A stretch of 64,000 bases of DNA, from the NCBI GenBank assembly GCA_963665495.1, contig OY762289.1, forward strand, positions 3,782,001 to 3,846,000. Direction: 5' to 3'. Positions 35,311 through 44,949 of the stretch are shown in pieces; the first letter of the stretch is position 1; every line of letters begins with the position of its first letter. Both the position numbers and the translations under genes were made by a program. The DNA is from G963665495 sp963665495. GTDB taxonomy: Bacteria; Desulfobacterota; Desulfovibrionia; Desulfovibrionales; Desulfovibrionaceae. Under the pieces are notes generated by a model. The model was given only the letters and a program-made list of their open reading frames with translations. It had not been told where the DNA came from and ran no database searches.

Positions 35311-35675
35311 ACGTTTATTTTCTCCTCCGCCCCGGACTGCATCGAAAACGCGTATGCCTTGCCTTTGTCGCAGCCGGGATCGCTCAACGGGCAATGATTC
35401 TTGCAAATCGGGCAGACGCCGGGCTGTTCGGCTTCCATCCCGCGCGGTGCGCCTTGGGGAGCCTGCGCCTGCATTTCCTGCCGAGCGTCCTGTTCCGGCA
35501 TGTCGTAGCCGCGCAAGCCCATTTTGCAGCCGCGTCCGCCACGTCCGCCGCGTCCCTCGGGCATGCCTTTTCCACCCCGTCCGCCGCGACAGCCCCGGCG
35601 CTCGCCGCGCCCGGAAAATCCACCGTGGGGATGATGGTGCTCTCTTTTTTCCTGTTTGTGTCTTTGTCCAAACAT
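35307..35675 (-). CDS. Small RGG-rich, Cys-containing protein
   Basis: A 122-residue basic protein with no signal peptide. Residues 18-55 are RGG-like (GFSGRGERRGCRGGRGGKG, GRGGRGGRGCKMG). The C-terminal part has CPICKNHCPLSDPGC, four Cys that could bind zinc or iron-sulfur. It resembles small Gly/Arg-rich proteins found near NifX/Mrp-type genes in sulfate reducers, but I cannot place it firmly. AAGGAG precedes ATG at 35675. It shares the RG tail style with the coupled MarR protein downstream. Confidence 0.6.
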   Translation of the reverse strand: MFGQRHKQEKREHHHPHGGFSGRGERRGCRGGRGGKGMPEGRGGRGGRGCKMGLRGYDMPEQDARQEMQAQAPQGAPRGMEAEQPGVCPICKNHCPLSDPGCDKGKAYAFSMQSGAEEKINV

Positions 35676-35704
35676 TCTTTTCTCCTTATAGTTTGTGTTA
35701 ATCA

Positions 35705-35766
35705 AAAGGTACCTTCCTTTTATATAAGGAGCCGTCACCCGGTGTCAAGATAGGAAGGTACCTTTT
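35705..35766 (-). promoter_or_regulatory. Promoter with two AAGGTACCTT operators
   Basis: On the minus strand TTGACA (35747-35742) and TATAAA about 18 bp downstream form a strong promoter. It is flanked by AGGAAGGTACCTTTTT (35752-35766) upstream of -35 and AAGGTACCTTCCTT (35705-35718) after -10. The two sites are mirror images, each with the palindrome AAGGTACCTT, and their centres lie about 47 bp apart. Confidence 0.65.
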
Positions 35767-35809
35767 TATTTTTCCAGAAAAAAATGTCGGAATTCCAGAT
35801 AGTATTCAA

Positions 35810-35863
35810 AAGGCCCTGGAAGAACTGCAGCTTCAATCAGTTGCAACGTTCTTCCAGGGCCTT
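35810..35863 (-). terminator. Terminator of the PLP enzyme gene
   Basis: AAGGCCCTGGAAGAAC and its exact complement are separated by 22 nt; on the minus strand they run into TTTT. The loop is long, so it may instead be a processing hairpin. Confidence 0.5.
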
Positions 35864-35937
35864 ACGCTTTCCGGCAAGTTTCCCAGGCTGATCAACGGGA
35901 AACCCTCTACATCAGGATCAGGTACGTATCATCGGAT

Positions 35938-37119
35938 TCAGGCCAGGGCCTGGTCCAGGTCCTCAATCAGGTCCGCGACGTCTTCTATGCCCACGGAGTA
36001 GCGGATCAGACTTTCAGGGATGCCCATGGCCGCGCGTTCGGCAGCCGTGCATTCCACATGGCTGGTGGTGGCCGGCGGTCCGGCAATGGTTTCCACAGAG
36101 CCCAGGTTGGCGGCGCGGCGGGACAGTTTCAAGCGTTCGAGGCAACGGCAGGCGTCCGCGTAGGTGTTGCCTTTGACCATAAAACTCAGCATGCCGCCGA
36201 ATCCGCGCATCTGTTTGCAGGCAATCTCGTACCCGGGATGACTTTCGAGGCCCGGATAAAAAACCCGCTCGACACCCGGATGCTTGGAGAGAAACCGGGC
36301 AATTTCCAGTGCGCTCTGATTCTGACGCTCAATCCGCAGCTGCAGGGTTTTCATGCCGCGCAGGAGCAGATAAGCGGCCATGGGATGCAGAGTACCGCCC
36401 GCGATCTCGCGATAGGCGAAAATTTTCCGGACCAGTTCTTGGCTTCCGGCAACCACGCCGCCCAACGCGTCGGCATGACCGCCCAGATACTTGGTGGCGC
36501 TGTGCACCACCAGATCCGCTCCCAGCAACAGCGGGTTCTGATTGATGGGAGTGGCAAAGGTGTTGTCCACAATAACCACTGCCCCGGCTTGTTTTCCCGC
36601 AGCGGAAAGCCGCTGCAAATCCAAAATCTTGATGGTCGGATTGGTGGGTGTTTCCAGATAGAGAACATCGCAGCCCCTGGCCACTTCCCTTTCTATGGCT
36701 GCTGCGTCTTCCGTATCGCAAAGCGACACATCCACTTTCTGGCGTGGTAAAAACTCGGTGAACAAACGATTGGTGCCGCCGTAGGTATCCTTGACCGACA
36801 CGATCCTGTCCCCCGGCGCCAGCAAAGCGAACAACGCGCTGCTGATGATGCCCATGCCCGTGGAAGCGCTGGTTGCCGCTTCCGCATGTTCCAGCACGCG
36901 CAGTTTTTCCTCGAATACGGCCACGGTGGGATTGGTATTGCGTCCGTAGATGTGCCCGGATTGCTGCCCCAGGGCAACGCGCATCCATTCGTCCATATCG
37001 TCGTAGCCAAAAGATACGCTGTGCACCACCGGCACCTGGGTGGCGTTTCCCTCAAACAACCGCTCCTCTCCGGCCCAGACCGCCTGGGTTCCAGGCTTGT
37101 ATTCCTTTTCCCGGCTCAT
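35938..37119 (-). CDS. Cys/Met metabolism PLP-dependent enzyme (cystathionine gamma-synthase family)
   Basis: A 393-residue cytoplasmic enzyme of the trans-sulfuration family. YGRNTNPTVAVFEEKL, DNTFATPINQNPLLLGADLVVHSATKYLGGHADALGG (in pieces, with the PLP Lys in SATKY) and ETIAGPPATTSH are hallmarks. The reaction may be cystathionine synthesis, O-acetylhomoserine sulfhydrylation or methionine/cystathionine lysis; sequence reading alone does not decide. ATG at 37119 follows GGGGAG. It is monocistronic. Confidence 0.85.
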   Translation of the reverse strand: MSREKEYKPGTQAVWAGEERLFEGNATQVPVVHSVSFGYDDMDEWMRVALGQQSGHIYGRNTNPTVAVFEEKLRVLEHAEAATSASTGMGIISSALFALLAPGDRIVSVKDTYGGTNRLFTEFLPRQKVDVSLCDTEDAAAIEREVARGCDVLYLETPTNPTIKILDLQRLSAAGKQAGAVVIVDNTFATPINQNPLLLGADLVVHSATKYLGGHADALGGVVAGSQELVRKIFAYREIAGGTLHPMAAYLLLRGMKTLQLRIERQNQSALEIARFLSKHPGVERVFYPGLESHPGYEIACKQMRGFGGMLSFMVKGNTYADACRCLERLKLSRRAANLGSVETIAGPPATTSHVECTAAERAAMGIPESLIRYSVGIEDVADLIEDLDQALA

Positions 37120-37531
37120 CGTACTCCCCTGTGCGCTCCAGGCGCATGCATTTTTCTCGATAGTAAGGTTAGACGGCACCTGTTTACGTATTTTTTCCCG
37201 ACGATTCCAGAATAAAATATCCCCGTTTCCTGTAGCGCCCTGCCGCTTTCAGCTCGACCTCCATTTGTGCCCCTGCTGTTTCAGCGCTTGGCAGCCCCCC
37301 CCCGCAACCGGGGAAACAAAAGTGATCCCCGGTTCTATAGAACAGTATTGACTGGGCCTTTTTCTTTCCATAAGACCGTACAGATTTGATCATAATTAAT
37401 TATACTCCGGAGAACCACGAATTCATACGTTGTGCGGCCAATCGTTCAGATTTATTTTTGCAATTTTTTATAAGAAAAATCAATTTGTTATATACTAAAC
37501 CCCAAATAATACCTTCGGACTTTCTGCTACT
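37120..37531. other. Spacer between PLP enzyme and AT-rich membrane protein genes
   Basis: About 410 nt, no supported gene. A hairpin AACCGGGG/CCCCGGTT (37306-37313 with 37327-37334) and a palindrome GTTCTATAGAAC (37332-37343) are present. Base composition shifts from GC-rich to AT-rich across it. Confidence 0.45.
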
Positions 37532-39025
37532 ATGCAAAATTCCAGGAACAACCAAGTAAAGGCGAATAAGTTGTTTATACTAAAGAGAAACACAATAATT
37601 GAACTTCTTGTCCACCTTTTAGTATTTTTTGTCTATCTCTGGATTGCATCACATGGCTATTTAACTTTTGACTATTCTAAAACACCTATCAGTAAGACGC
37701 ATTATCAATCCGAAGCATTTCTTAATGGGCAACTGTATTTAAAAATACGTCCCAAACCTGAATTGCTTGCACTACAAAATCCTTATGACGGCAGATATAA
37801 TGAGCATCTTCGACTACACGATGCGTCTTTGTATAATGGCAAATATTATTTATATTTTAGTCCCATTGTTGCATTTTTCATCACAAGTCCGCTCAAACTA
37901 CTGACTGGTTATTACATATCAGATGCGCTTATTTGCACGCTATTATGTTTTATCGGCTATCTATTTTCATACAAAATATTAGCATATACTCTGTCTTCAG
38001 CACAGCTAAACTTGCCTCTCCTTTACAAAACTGGCATGCAACTCGCTTTGGGGTTGACAATTACACAGCTCTATTCTTTGAATCGCATTAAAATATATGA
38101 AGTTGCTATCTTCTCAGGCTATGCTTTTTTGATGATGGGACTCTATTATTACATGCTGATCATGACTTCTACTATAACAAAAAAAATATATATCATACTG
38201 TCTGGAATTTTTCTCGCTTTTACGGTGTGGGCACGACCGAGTAATTTCATTATTGTTTTTATTCTCTCTTTGCTTTTTTTAGTATATCAATTTTTTCCAC
38301 AAAGAAGAGAATATAAACTCCATAAAATATTCCTGTTTTTCTCTCCATTGTTTATCATCGGATTTGTGATAGCCTGGTATAACTATATACGATTCGGATC
38401 CATCACTGAGTTTGGTTTGACCTATCAGTTAACAGTCGGCTTTAATTATACAAAAGGAGAAATTTTAACAGACATCTTTGGCATGCATAACTTTTTTGCC
38501 AATATGGTCAATTATTTTTTCCGTGATTTACAATTCGTTCCCTTCTTTCCCTATTTTATCAATTGCACCCAATTCTATGTGCCGCCCGAGTTGGCCAACC
38601 GCTATGATGTGGAATGCCAGTCGGGTATTTTACGAATTCCAATTTTCAGTCTGATTCTTTTTTGTATTCCTCTTTGTAAATGCTACTATACAAAATACAG
38701 GCAACAAACTCTGTTTGCTTTTCTGATTCTTATCTGTTCGCTGCTCTCTTTTCTTGCCGTCTCTGTCGCACCAATGTCTGGCATGCGATATATGATCGAT
38801 TTTTTACCATCATTCTCCATCGCCATGTTTATTCTCTTTTCCCTTTCACTCGCGTGCAACAAACATGCGGATCAACATTTTGATATTCTCTCACTCTATT
38901 TTTGCTTTGCGGTGTTTATATCTTTGCTCATAAATTTTTTGTTATGCTTTCCTGGTTACGAATACGCATTTATAAATGCGAATCCCCATTTATACAGGAC
39001 CATAGAACATTTCCTCAATTTTTGA
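37532..39025 (+). CDS. Polytopic membrane protein, possible GT-C-type glycosyltransferase
   Basis: A 497-residue integral membrane protein with about ten to twelve hydrophobic segments. A long periplasmic first loop follows helix 1, and the ending loop pattern resembles GT-C-fold mannosyl/arabinosyl transferases that use lipid-linked sugars, but I see no decisive motif beyond acidic residues in loop 1. Codon use is strikingly AT-rich compared with all neighbours, which suggests recent transfer. There is no clear Shine-Dalgarno. No other polysaccharide genes are near. Confidence 0.55.
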   Translation: MQNSRNNQVKANKLFILKRNTIIELLVHLLVFFVYLWIASHGYLTFDYSKTPISKTHYQSEAFLNGQLYLKIRPKPELLALQNPYDGRYNEHLRLHDASLYNGKYYLYFSPIVAFFITSPLKLLTGYYISDALICTLLCFIGYLFSYKILAYTLSSAQLNLPLLYKTGMQLALGLTITQLYSLNRIKIYEVAIFSGYAFLMMGLYYYMLIMTSTITKKIYIILSGIFLAFTVWARPSNFIIVFILSLLFLVYQFFPQRREYKLHKIFLFFSPLFIIGFVIAWYNYIRFGSITEFGLTYQLTVGFNYTKGEILTDIFGMHNFFANMVNYFFRDLQFVPFFPYFINCTQFYVPPELANRYDVECQSGILRIPIFSLILFCIPLCKCYYTKYRQQTLFAFLILICSLLSFLAVSVAPMSGMRYMIDFLPSFSIAMFILFSLSLACNKHADQHFDILSLYFCFAVFISLLINFLLCFPGYEYAFINANPHLYRTIEHFLNF

Positions 39026-39220
39026 AATAGTTACTCGAATAATACAGTTAGAGAACTCAAAGAGTCTCAATTCAAATCTACCAACAAAATTCGTCTAAAT
39101 TCCATTTTCCTTCCCAATCAAGAAAAGATTGGACTTCCAGGAGTAAATGGCGCAAAAAATAATAATCGACTCGCATTGAGTGTTTCATAACAACTATATC
39201 GCATCCGATAACTATTTTTT

Positions 39221-41140
39221 ATGAGCACCACCTTACCCTCCAAAAAGCAACAAAGTCTTTGCCGGCAAATCCTTACCAGAGTCAGTCTGTTGGGTGCGCT
39301 GTTCGTGGTTGTGGCCACAATCCTGTGTTATTATCAGGTCAATAAATCCACGAGAAATGCGAAACTGGACCATCTGCGCCAGTACATGCGTGAGCGCAGC
39401 AGACATGACAACGGCATTTTCACAAAAGCCCGCAAGCATCTGGAATTTTTCCGCAAGGAATTCCTGTCGCTCTACTTGTCGGATCTCACATTCTCGGAAG
39501 AGGATTTTCGGGTACTTTTCGAAGTTGACAACGACGGCGCCACGCGCATGAAGAAAGAATTCTTTGACGAACATTTTGATTCGTCTTTGGGCAGGCAATG
39601 GGGAAGATCCGGATTTATCGGCAACAATCAGTCCACGTCATCTCCTGATTTTCAACGCAGGCTGCTTGTTTCCTCCATTCTTGTAAATCGCTACGGCCCG
39701 GCCTGGTGGCCGGACGAAGGGCTGCATGTCACTTATCCGGAAAATGCCATAGTTATTTTTTACCCCACTTCTCCCTGGGGGCTGGAAGCCAAGCCGGACC
39801 TCCCGATGAACGAACTGGGCACCATCAAAGCGACCCTGCAATCGGAAAACCCGGAAAGGCATCCAGTCTGGACCAGCCTGTATTATGACGAAACCGCAGG
39901 GGACTGGACCATCACTTATGAAGTTCCGGTGGACTACCAGGGCCGCCACTTGTGCAACCCGAGTCTGGACGTGCATCTGGAAGAGATCATGAACCACCTC
40001 GTCACCGAGCACCCCGAAGGAGCCTACAATTTCATTATCCGCACCAACGGCGATCTGGTGGCCCACCCGGGTGAACTCAGGGAAGACCAGAAATGGAAGG
40101 GCCAACTTTCCCTGGACGAAATCGCGGATCCGGAAATCGTGCGTATGTACCATCTGCTCCAGAAAACCATGTCCAGGCACAACAAAGGCATTGAAGTAAT
40201 AGAAGACCCTCCGGGCAACAATTATCTGATGACCTTCCACATTCCCGGACCGGACTGGTGGTTCGTCATGGTCTATCCCAAACACCTCATAGACAAGGAA
40301 GCGCACCAAAGCTCCCGCATTGTTCTTTTCCTTGGCCTCTCCCTGTTTGTTTCCTATTTTCTGGTCATTTTCCTGGTCATAGACCGCCAGGTACGCACAC
40401 CCCTGCAACACATGCTGCTCGCGGTCTCCCTGGTCGCGGACAAGCAATACGATGAGCTGGTCGACAATCCGGAGATTTTGCCTCTGGACAGCAAAAACGA
40501 AATCGGCCAGCTGGCAAACGCATTTAAGGACATGGCCAAACAGGTCCAGGAAGTTAATCAGGACCTGGAAAATATTGTAGAAAGCAGAACCCATGAACTG
40601 GAGCAGGCCAATGCCAGGCTCAGGGATCTGAGCCTGCTCGACGGCCTGACCGGCATTCACAACCGGCGCTCTTTTGACAGGGATCTGGAAATCGTCTTCA
40701 GCCAGGCCAAAAACGGCGTGGGGTCCTTTGCCCTGATGCTGGCGGACGTGGATAGCTTCAAAAAATTCAACGATACCTACGGACATACCGCAGGTGATGA
40801 AGCTTTGCGCCGGATAGCGCGGCAACTTGCCGACAACATACGCCATGAAGATCGCGTCTACAGGTACGGCGGCGAGGAATTCGCCATCATTTTCAACACG
40901 CCGGCAGCGGAAACCACCGATAGCATCGGCCAGAATCTCCTGGATATGATCAGGCAACTGAACATGCCTCACTCAGGCAGTCCGCACGGCATTGTCACCA
41001 TCAGCGCGGGAATCTGTCCCTTTCAGGCGGACATTGGCGAAGCAGTGGAACTGATCAAAGCCGCAGACAATTTTCTCTACAGGGCTAAATCTCTGGGGGG
41101 CAACTGCCTTGGCAACCCTCCGCTGGAGACGGAGCACTAA
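39221..41140 (+). CDS. Membrane diguanylate cyclase (Cache-HAMP-GGDEF)
   Basis: A 639-residue protein. Membrane helices at about 20-42 and 365-388 enclose a large periplasmic sensor of the double-Cache type (RYGPAWWPDEG, TYEVPVDYQGR). HAMP (about 390-440) and coiled coil lead into a GGDEF domain with GGEEF and an RHED inhibitory site five residues before it. It should convert an external signal into c-di-GMP. The Shine-Dalgarno is weak. Confidence 0.88.
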   Translation: MSTTLPSKKQQSLCRQILTRVSLLGALFVVVATILCYYQVNKSTRNAKLDHLRQYMRERSRHDNGIFTKARKHLEFFRKEFLSLYLSDLTFSEEDFRVLFEVDNDGATRMKKEFFDEHFDSSLGRQWGRSGFIGNNQSTSSPDFQRRLLVSSILVNRYGPAWWPDEGLHVTYPENAIVIFYPTSPWGLEAKPDLPMNELGTIKATLQSENPERHPVWTSLYYDETAGDWTITYEVPVDYQGRHLCNPSLDVHLEEIMNHLVTEHPEGAYNFIIRTNGDLVAHPGELREDQKWKGQLSLDEIADPEIVRMYHLLQKTMSRHNKGIEVIEDPPGNNYLMTFHIPGPDWWFVMVYPKHLIDKEAHQSSRIVLFLGLSLFVSYFLVIFLVIDRQVRTPLQHMLLAVSLVADKQYDELVDNPEILPLDSKNEIGQLANAFKDMAKQVQEVNQDLENIVESRTHELEQANARLRDLSLLDGLTGIHNRRSFDRDLEIVFSQAKNGVGSFALMLADVDSFKKFNDTYGHTAGDEALRRIARQLADNIRHEDRVYRYGGEEFAIIFNTPAAETTDSIGQNLLDMIRQLNMPHSGSPHGIVTISAGICPFQADIGEAVELIKAADNFLYRAKSLGGNCLGNPPLETEH

Positions 41141-41170
41141 AACGCCCCGTGCTGCCGAAGCGGCACGGGA
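41140..41170 (-). terminator. Terminator of flavodoxin-like gene
   Basis: CCCGTGC/GCACGGG stem with a 10-nt loop; on the minus strand it leads to GGGGCGTTTTAG. It overlaps the stop region of the convergent cyclase gene. Confidence 0.45.
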
Positions 41171-41225
41171 CGCGGGGCTGCCCTTGCGGCAGCTTGCAGG
41201 GGAGATGAAGGGAGCGTGGAAAACG

Positions 41226-41783
41226 TCAGGCCACGGCCTGACGCGTCGCCGTGACAAGAATGGCTTTGGTGCGTTGAGAAATGTCGTCAAGATCCGCCTG
41301 GTTCGGACGCTTGGAAATATCGCCCAGGCGGCCGCCGAAGTTGTACTGCTGCATGCCGGTGGGATTGAACGCGCCGACAACGTACCATTCGTCCAGAATC
41401 TCGAATCCGTAATGGTCGAACAGCTGCCCCACCCGCTTCACAGCCGGGATGGCCTCGTTGACGCCCGTATGCACGCCTCCGTAGGTGCAAAACAGAACGG
41501 CGAATTTTCCGGGACGCCTGGGCGCCGCGGGAACCACCAGCTTTTCCTTGACCCCTTTGACCATCAGCGTATCGACCAGCTCGTTCATCGTTTTTGCGGG
41601 CTGACGATCATATACGCCGGTTCCGGAAAATACGAGGTCGTAGTCCATCAGGCTGACAGGGGCGTCGCCCGCGGCTTCAAGCAGGGTGGAGTCATGCCCG
41701 GCCTCCCGCACGGCCAGGTGAATGGTTTCGGCAACCTTTCGGGTATTGCCGGTTTTGGAAGAAAACAGTGTCAGAATGTTCAT
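41226..41783 (-). CDS. Flavodoxin-like protein
   Basis: A 185-residue protein with the FMN phosphate loop SSKTGNTRK at residues 8-16 and aromatic loops TGVYDRQP and CTYGGVHTG around the flavin. It is closer to flavodoxin-family NAD(P)H quinone or iron-sulfur flavoproteins than to short-chain flavodoxin. AAAGGAG five bases before ATG fixes the start; a GTG six bases upstream is too close to that site. It lies 50 nt after the RND pump gene on the same strand. Confidence 0.82.
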   Translation of the reverse strand: MNILTLFSSKTGNTRKVAETIHLAVREAGHDSTLLEAAGDAPVSLMDYDLVFSGTGVYDRQPAKTMNELVDTLMVKGVKEKLVVPAAPRRPGKFAVLFCTYGGVHTGVNEAIPAVKRVGQLFDHYGFEILDEWYVVGAFNPTGMQQYNFGGRLGDISKRPNQADLDDISQRTKAILVTATRQAVA

Positions 41784-41832
41784 AAGCACTCCTTTTATCG
41801 TTTACTCGGGAAATGTTTCAGTCGCATTCTTT

Positions 41833-44800
41833 TCAGCCCATGGATTCCGAATGTCCCAGAGACGTTTCCTTTGATAAGGATCCCTGTCCGTCCGGGGCGT
41901 TCTTTTTTGCGGCAGCTTTTTTGGGCGGCCGCACTCTGAAAAACGTACAATACAGTACGGGCGTCATGATCAGCGTCAGGACCGTGGCAAAGGTCAGCCC
42001 GCCCATGATGGTCACGGCCATGGGCGCGAAAAAAGCGTCCCAGAGCAGCGGCGCCATGCCCAACACCGTAGTGAACGCGGCCATGACCACGGGACGCGCG
42101 CGTCCGAGAGCCGAGGCGATGACCGCCTCATACGGGGTTTTACCCGCGGCTTTTTCCAGGTTGATCTGGTCCAGCAGCACAATCTCGTTTTTGATCAGCA
42201 TGCCCGAAAGACTCAGAAAGCCGAGCATGGCCATGAACCCGAAGGGCTTGCCCGCCAGCAGCATGCCGCAGGTCACGCCGATTATCGCCATGGGCAGCCC
42301 CAAAAAGATGATCAACGGATGGCGAAGCGTATTGAACAGCATCACCGAAATGAAAAACATAGCCGCGAACGCGATGGGGACATTGGACATCAACTTGGAG
42401 TTGGCCTCCACCTGTTCCTCATGTTCGCCCCCCCACTCGAGTGAATAGCCCTCAGGCAAGGCGACGGACTCCACCGGCTGTTTCAACTCCCGAAACAGAG
42501 CGTCCGTGGTGCCGTCGGTCTGCTTGCAGATCACCCGCAGCACCCGCATCCGGTTCAGCCGGTGGACCACCGGCGTTTCCCAACCCGTTTCCTGGCCGTC
42601 AATGACCTGGCTGATGGGAACCCAGTGCTGCTGCGACGTGCTCCAGATATGCGTATTCGCCAGATTGTCGATGCCCGTACGCTGTTCACGCGGAGGCCGC
42701 AGATAAATGGGCAGCAGGTCGTCTTCATGGCGATAGGTTCCGGCTTGCGCTCCGGAAAAGTTCATGGCCAGGGATTGAGCCAGCACCTCGCGCGTTACCC
42801 CGGTTTCCTGCGCGCGCGCCCCGGCCATGACAACGGATTGCGCCAGCACGGGCCAGTCCCAGTCCGTACGGATGCTCCGTACGTTGGGGTTGGCGCGCAT
42901 CACGGCTTTGACCTTTTCGGCAAGATCGCGCAGTACCTGTCCGTCCGGGCCGCTGAGTCGCGCCACCACAGAGCCGCCTCCGGGGCCGAGCTTGAAGGCG
43001 TCCACGCTGGTGATGGCCATGGGATGCTGCTCCACAAGGTACGCCGCCATACGCCGCTTCAATTCCGGAATCGCCTCATAGCTGTCCAGACTGATCAACA
43101 ACTGTCCATAAGCGCTGTTGCTCATTTCCGGTTCGTAGGTCAGCAGAAAACGCAGCGGACCGCGTCCGACAAAACTTGCCACATCCGTTACGTGCTCGAG
43201 CCCGCGTACGTAGGCGTCTACCTGCTCCACTTCCTGAGCCGTACGCGCGATGCGTGTTCCTTCGGGCATCCAGACGTCCAGGGTGATCTGCGGACGGTTC
43301 ATGTCCGGCATGAAATCCTGTTTGACGAATCCGAATCCCCACAACGAAGCGAACAACAGCAGCAGCACCGTGAGCAGGGACAACAGACGATGGCCGACGC
43401 ACAGCTTTACGAACCAGCCGTAGAAACGCATCAGGCGACCCGGCCGCGGCGGTGCTGCGCCGGATTTACGCCGGCCCGGCATGGCCACGCACAAATAGGG
43501 CGTAATGGTAATGGCAAAAAGCCAGCTCAGTCCCAGAGAAAGCCAGATGACCTGAAACAGACTTTTGAGCCATTCTCCGGTCATGTCCTTGGAGAGCGTG
43601 ATGGCGGCGAATGCCAGAATGGCAATGCCCGTGGCTCCCAGCAGCGGCCACTGGGTTTCGCGTACGGTCTCTTCCGCGGCCTGTTCCGGGTCCATGCCGT
43701 ACGTGGTTTTCACTGAAATGCCTTCGGCTACCACAATGGCGTTGTCCACTAGCATCCCCAGGGCAATGATCAAAGCGCCCAGAGAAATGCGCTGCAGGCT
43801 GATATCCATGGCGTACATACAGACAAAGGTGGCCAGTATGGTCAGCAGCAGCACCAGCCCGATGACCAGCCCCTCCCGCAGTCCCATAAACATGACCAGC
43901 AGCAGGAGAACGATGACCACGGCGGAAAGCAGATTGTACTCGAAACCGCGTACCGCTTCTTTTACGGTTTCTGACTGATGCGCGATGGCATGCAGCTCCA
44001 TGCCGAAGGGCAACCTTTTTTCCAGTTCCGCCAGGCGCTGGTTGATGGATGCGCCCATGGCCACCACATCTCCGCCCGCCACGGTGGAGATGCCTATTCC
44101 CACAGCGGGCTGCCCGTTCCAGCGCATGATCGCGTCCGGCGGATCCAGGGGCGCTCGACGGATGGCGGCGACGTCCCTGAGCCGGATCATCCGCCTGTTC
44201 TCCCCGCCTGGAATCAGCTGGTCGGCCAGCGCGGAGACATCGGCAAAATCGCCGCTGATCCGGAAGCGGACATCGCCCGGCCCCACGGCCACTTTCCCGG
44301 CCTCGGCCACGCTGTTCTGCCCTTCGATGGTTTCGAAAATGTCCGCAGGAGCAATGCCCAGACGCACGAGCCGGGCCCGGTCGATATCTAAATATATGAC
44401 CTCCGTGGGCAGCCCCCAGAAATCGATGCGTCCCACATCCGTACACAGCAGCAGTTCGCGACGCAGATCCGTGGCCACCTCTTTGAGATCATGCTGCGTA
44501 TATCCGTCTCCGGTGAGCGCGAACAGCACGCCGTAAACATCGCCGAAATCGTCGTTGACCACGGGCGCGGCACTGCCCGGAGGCAGCGAACCGGCTGCCT
44601 CGCTGATCTTGCGTCGCAATTCATCCCAGACCTGTGGCAAATCATGCTTGTCGAACTGTTCCTGAATCTCCACAAAGAGAATGGACAAGCCCGCGCGGGA
44701 AATGGACCGGACCTCCTTGAGCTGCTTGAGCTGCTGCACGGCAGTCTCCAGCACCTCGGTCACTTCCAGTTCCACCTGCTCGGCCGTGGCGCCGGGATAT

Positions 44801-44949
44801 TGCGTACTGACCACTGCCTCTTTGATGGTGAACTCCGGATCTTCCAGCCGTCCCAGTTTTCCGTAGGCAAAAGCCCCGGCCGCGATGACGGTCAGAATCA
44901 GCACGAACATCACGGCTCTGTTTTTCAAGGCGTAACCGGCAGCTGTCAT
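41833..44949 (-). CDS. RND efflux transporter, inner-membrane pump
   Basis: A 1038-residue proton-driven pump of the AcrB/MexF superfamily, with twelve membrane helices and two large periplasmic loops. GALIIALGMLVDNAIVVAEG carries the conserved Asp of helix 4. It lacks the metal-exporter signature as far as I can see, so drugs, solvents or bile-like compounds are more likely substrates. The start overlaps the adaptor gene by four bases (ATGA). No outer-membrane TolC gene is adjacent. Confidence 0.93.
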   Translation of the reverse strand: MTAAGYALKNRAVMFVLILTVIAAGAFAYGKLGRLEDPEFTIKEAVVSTQYPGATAEQVELEVTEVLETAVQQLKQLKEVRSISRAGLSILFVEIQEQFDKHDLPQVWDELRRKISEAAGSLPPGSAAPVVNDDFGDVYGVLFALTGDGYTQHDLKEVATDLRRELLLCTDVGRIDFWGLPTEVIYLDIDRARLVRLGIAPADIFETIEGQNSVAEAGKVAVGPGDVRFRISGDFADVSALADQLIPGGENRRMIRLRDVAAIRRAPLDPPDAIMRWNGQPAVGIGISTVAGGDVVAMGASINQRLAELEKRLPFGMELHAIAHQSETVKEAVRGFEYNLLSAVVIVLLLLVMFMGLREGLVIGLVLLLTILATFVCMYAMDISLQRISLGALIIALGMLVDNAIVVAEGISVKTTYGMDPEQAAEETVRETQWPLLGATGIAILAFAAITLSKDMTGEWLKSLFQVIWLSLGLSWLFAITITPYLCVAMPGRRKSGAAPPRPGRLMRFYGWFVKLCVGHRLLSLLTVLLLLFASLWGFGFVKQDFMPDMNRPQITLDVWMPEGTRIARTAQEVEQVDAYVRGLEHVTDVASFVGRGPLRFLLTYEPEMSNSAYGQLLISLDSYEAIPELKRRMAAYLVEQHPMAITSVDAFKLGPGGGSVVARLSGPDGQVLRDLAEKVKAVMRANPNVRSIRTDWDWPVLAQSVVMAGARAQETGVTREVLAQSLAMNFSGAQAGTYRHEDDLLPIYLRPPREQRTGIDNLANTHIWSTSQQHWVPISQVIDGQETGWETPVVHRLNRMRVLRVICKQTDGTTDALFRELKQPVESVALPEGYSLEWGGEHEEQVEANSKLMSNVPIAFAAMFFISVMLFNTLRHPLIIFLGLPMAIIGVTCGMLLAGKPFGFMAMLGFLSLSGMLIKNEIVLLDQINLEKAAGKTPYEAVIASALGRARPVVMAAFTTVLGMAPLLWDAFFAPMAVTIMGGLTFATVLTLIMTPVLYCTFFRVRPPKKAAAKKNAPDGQGSLSKETSLGHSESMG

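Noticed and set aside
37184..37393. Small minus-strand ORF between the PLP enzyme and the AT-rich gene
   Set aside because: Composition looks random, no ribosome site, and it spans hairpins typical of non-coding spacer.
37532..39025. AT-rich gene as part of a mobile element
   Set aside because: No transposase, integrase, terminal repeats or attachment site found nearby; only composition is unusual.
42562..43716. Long plus-strand ORF opposite the RND pump gene
   Set aside because: It is a shadow of the GC-rich pump gene; the minus-strand product has all RND hallmarks.
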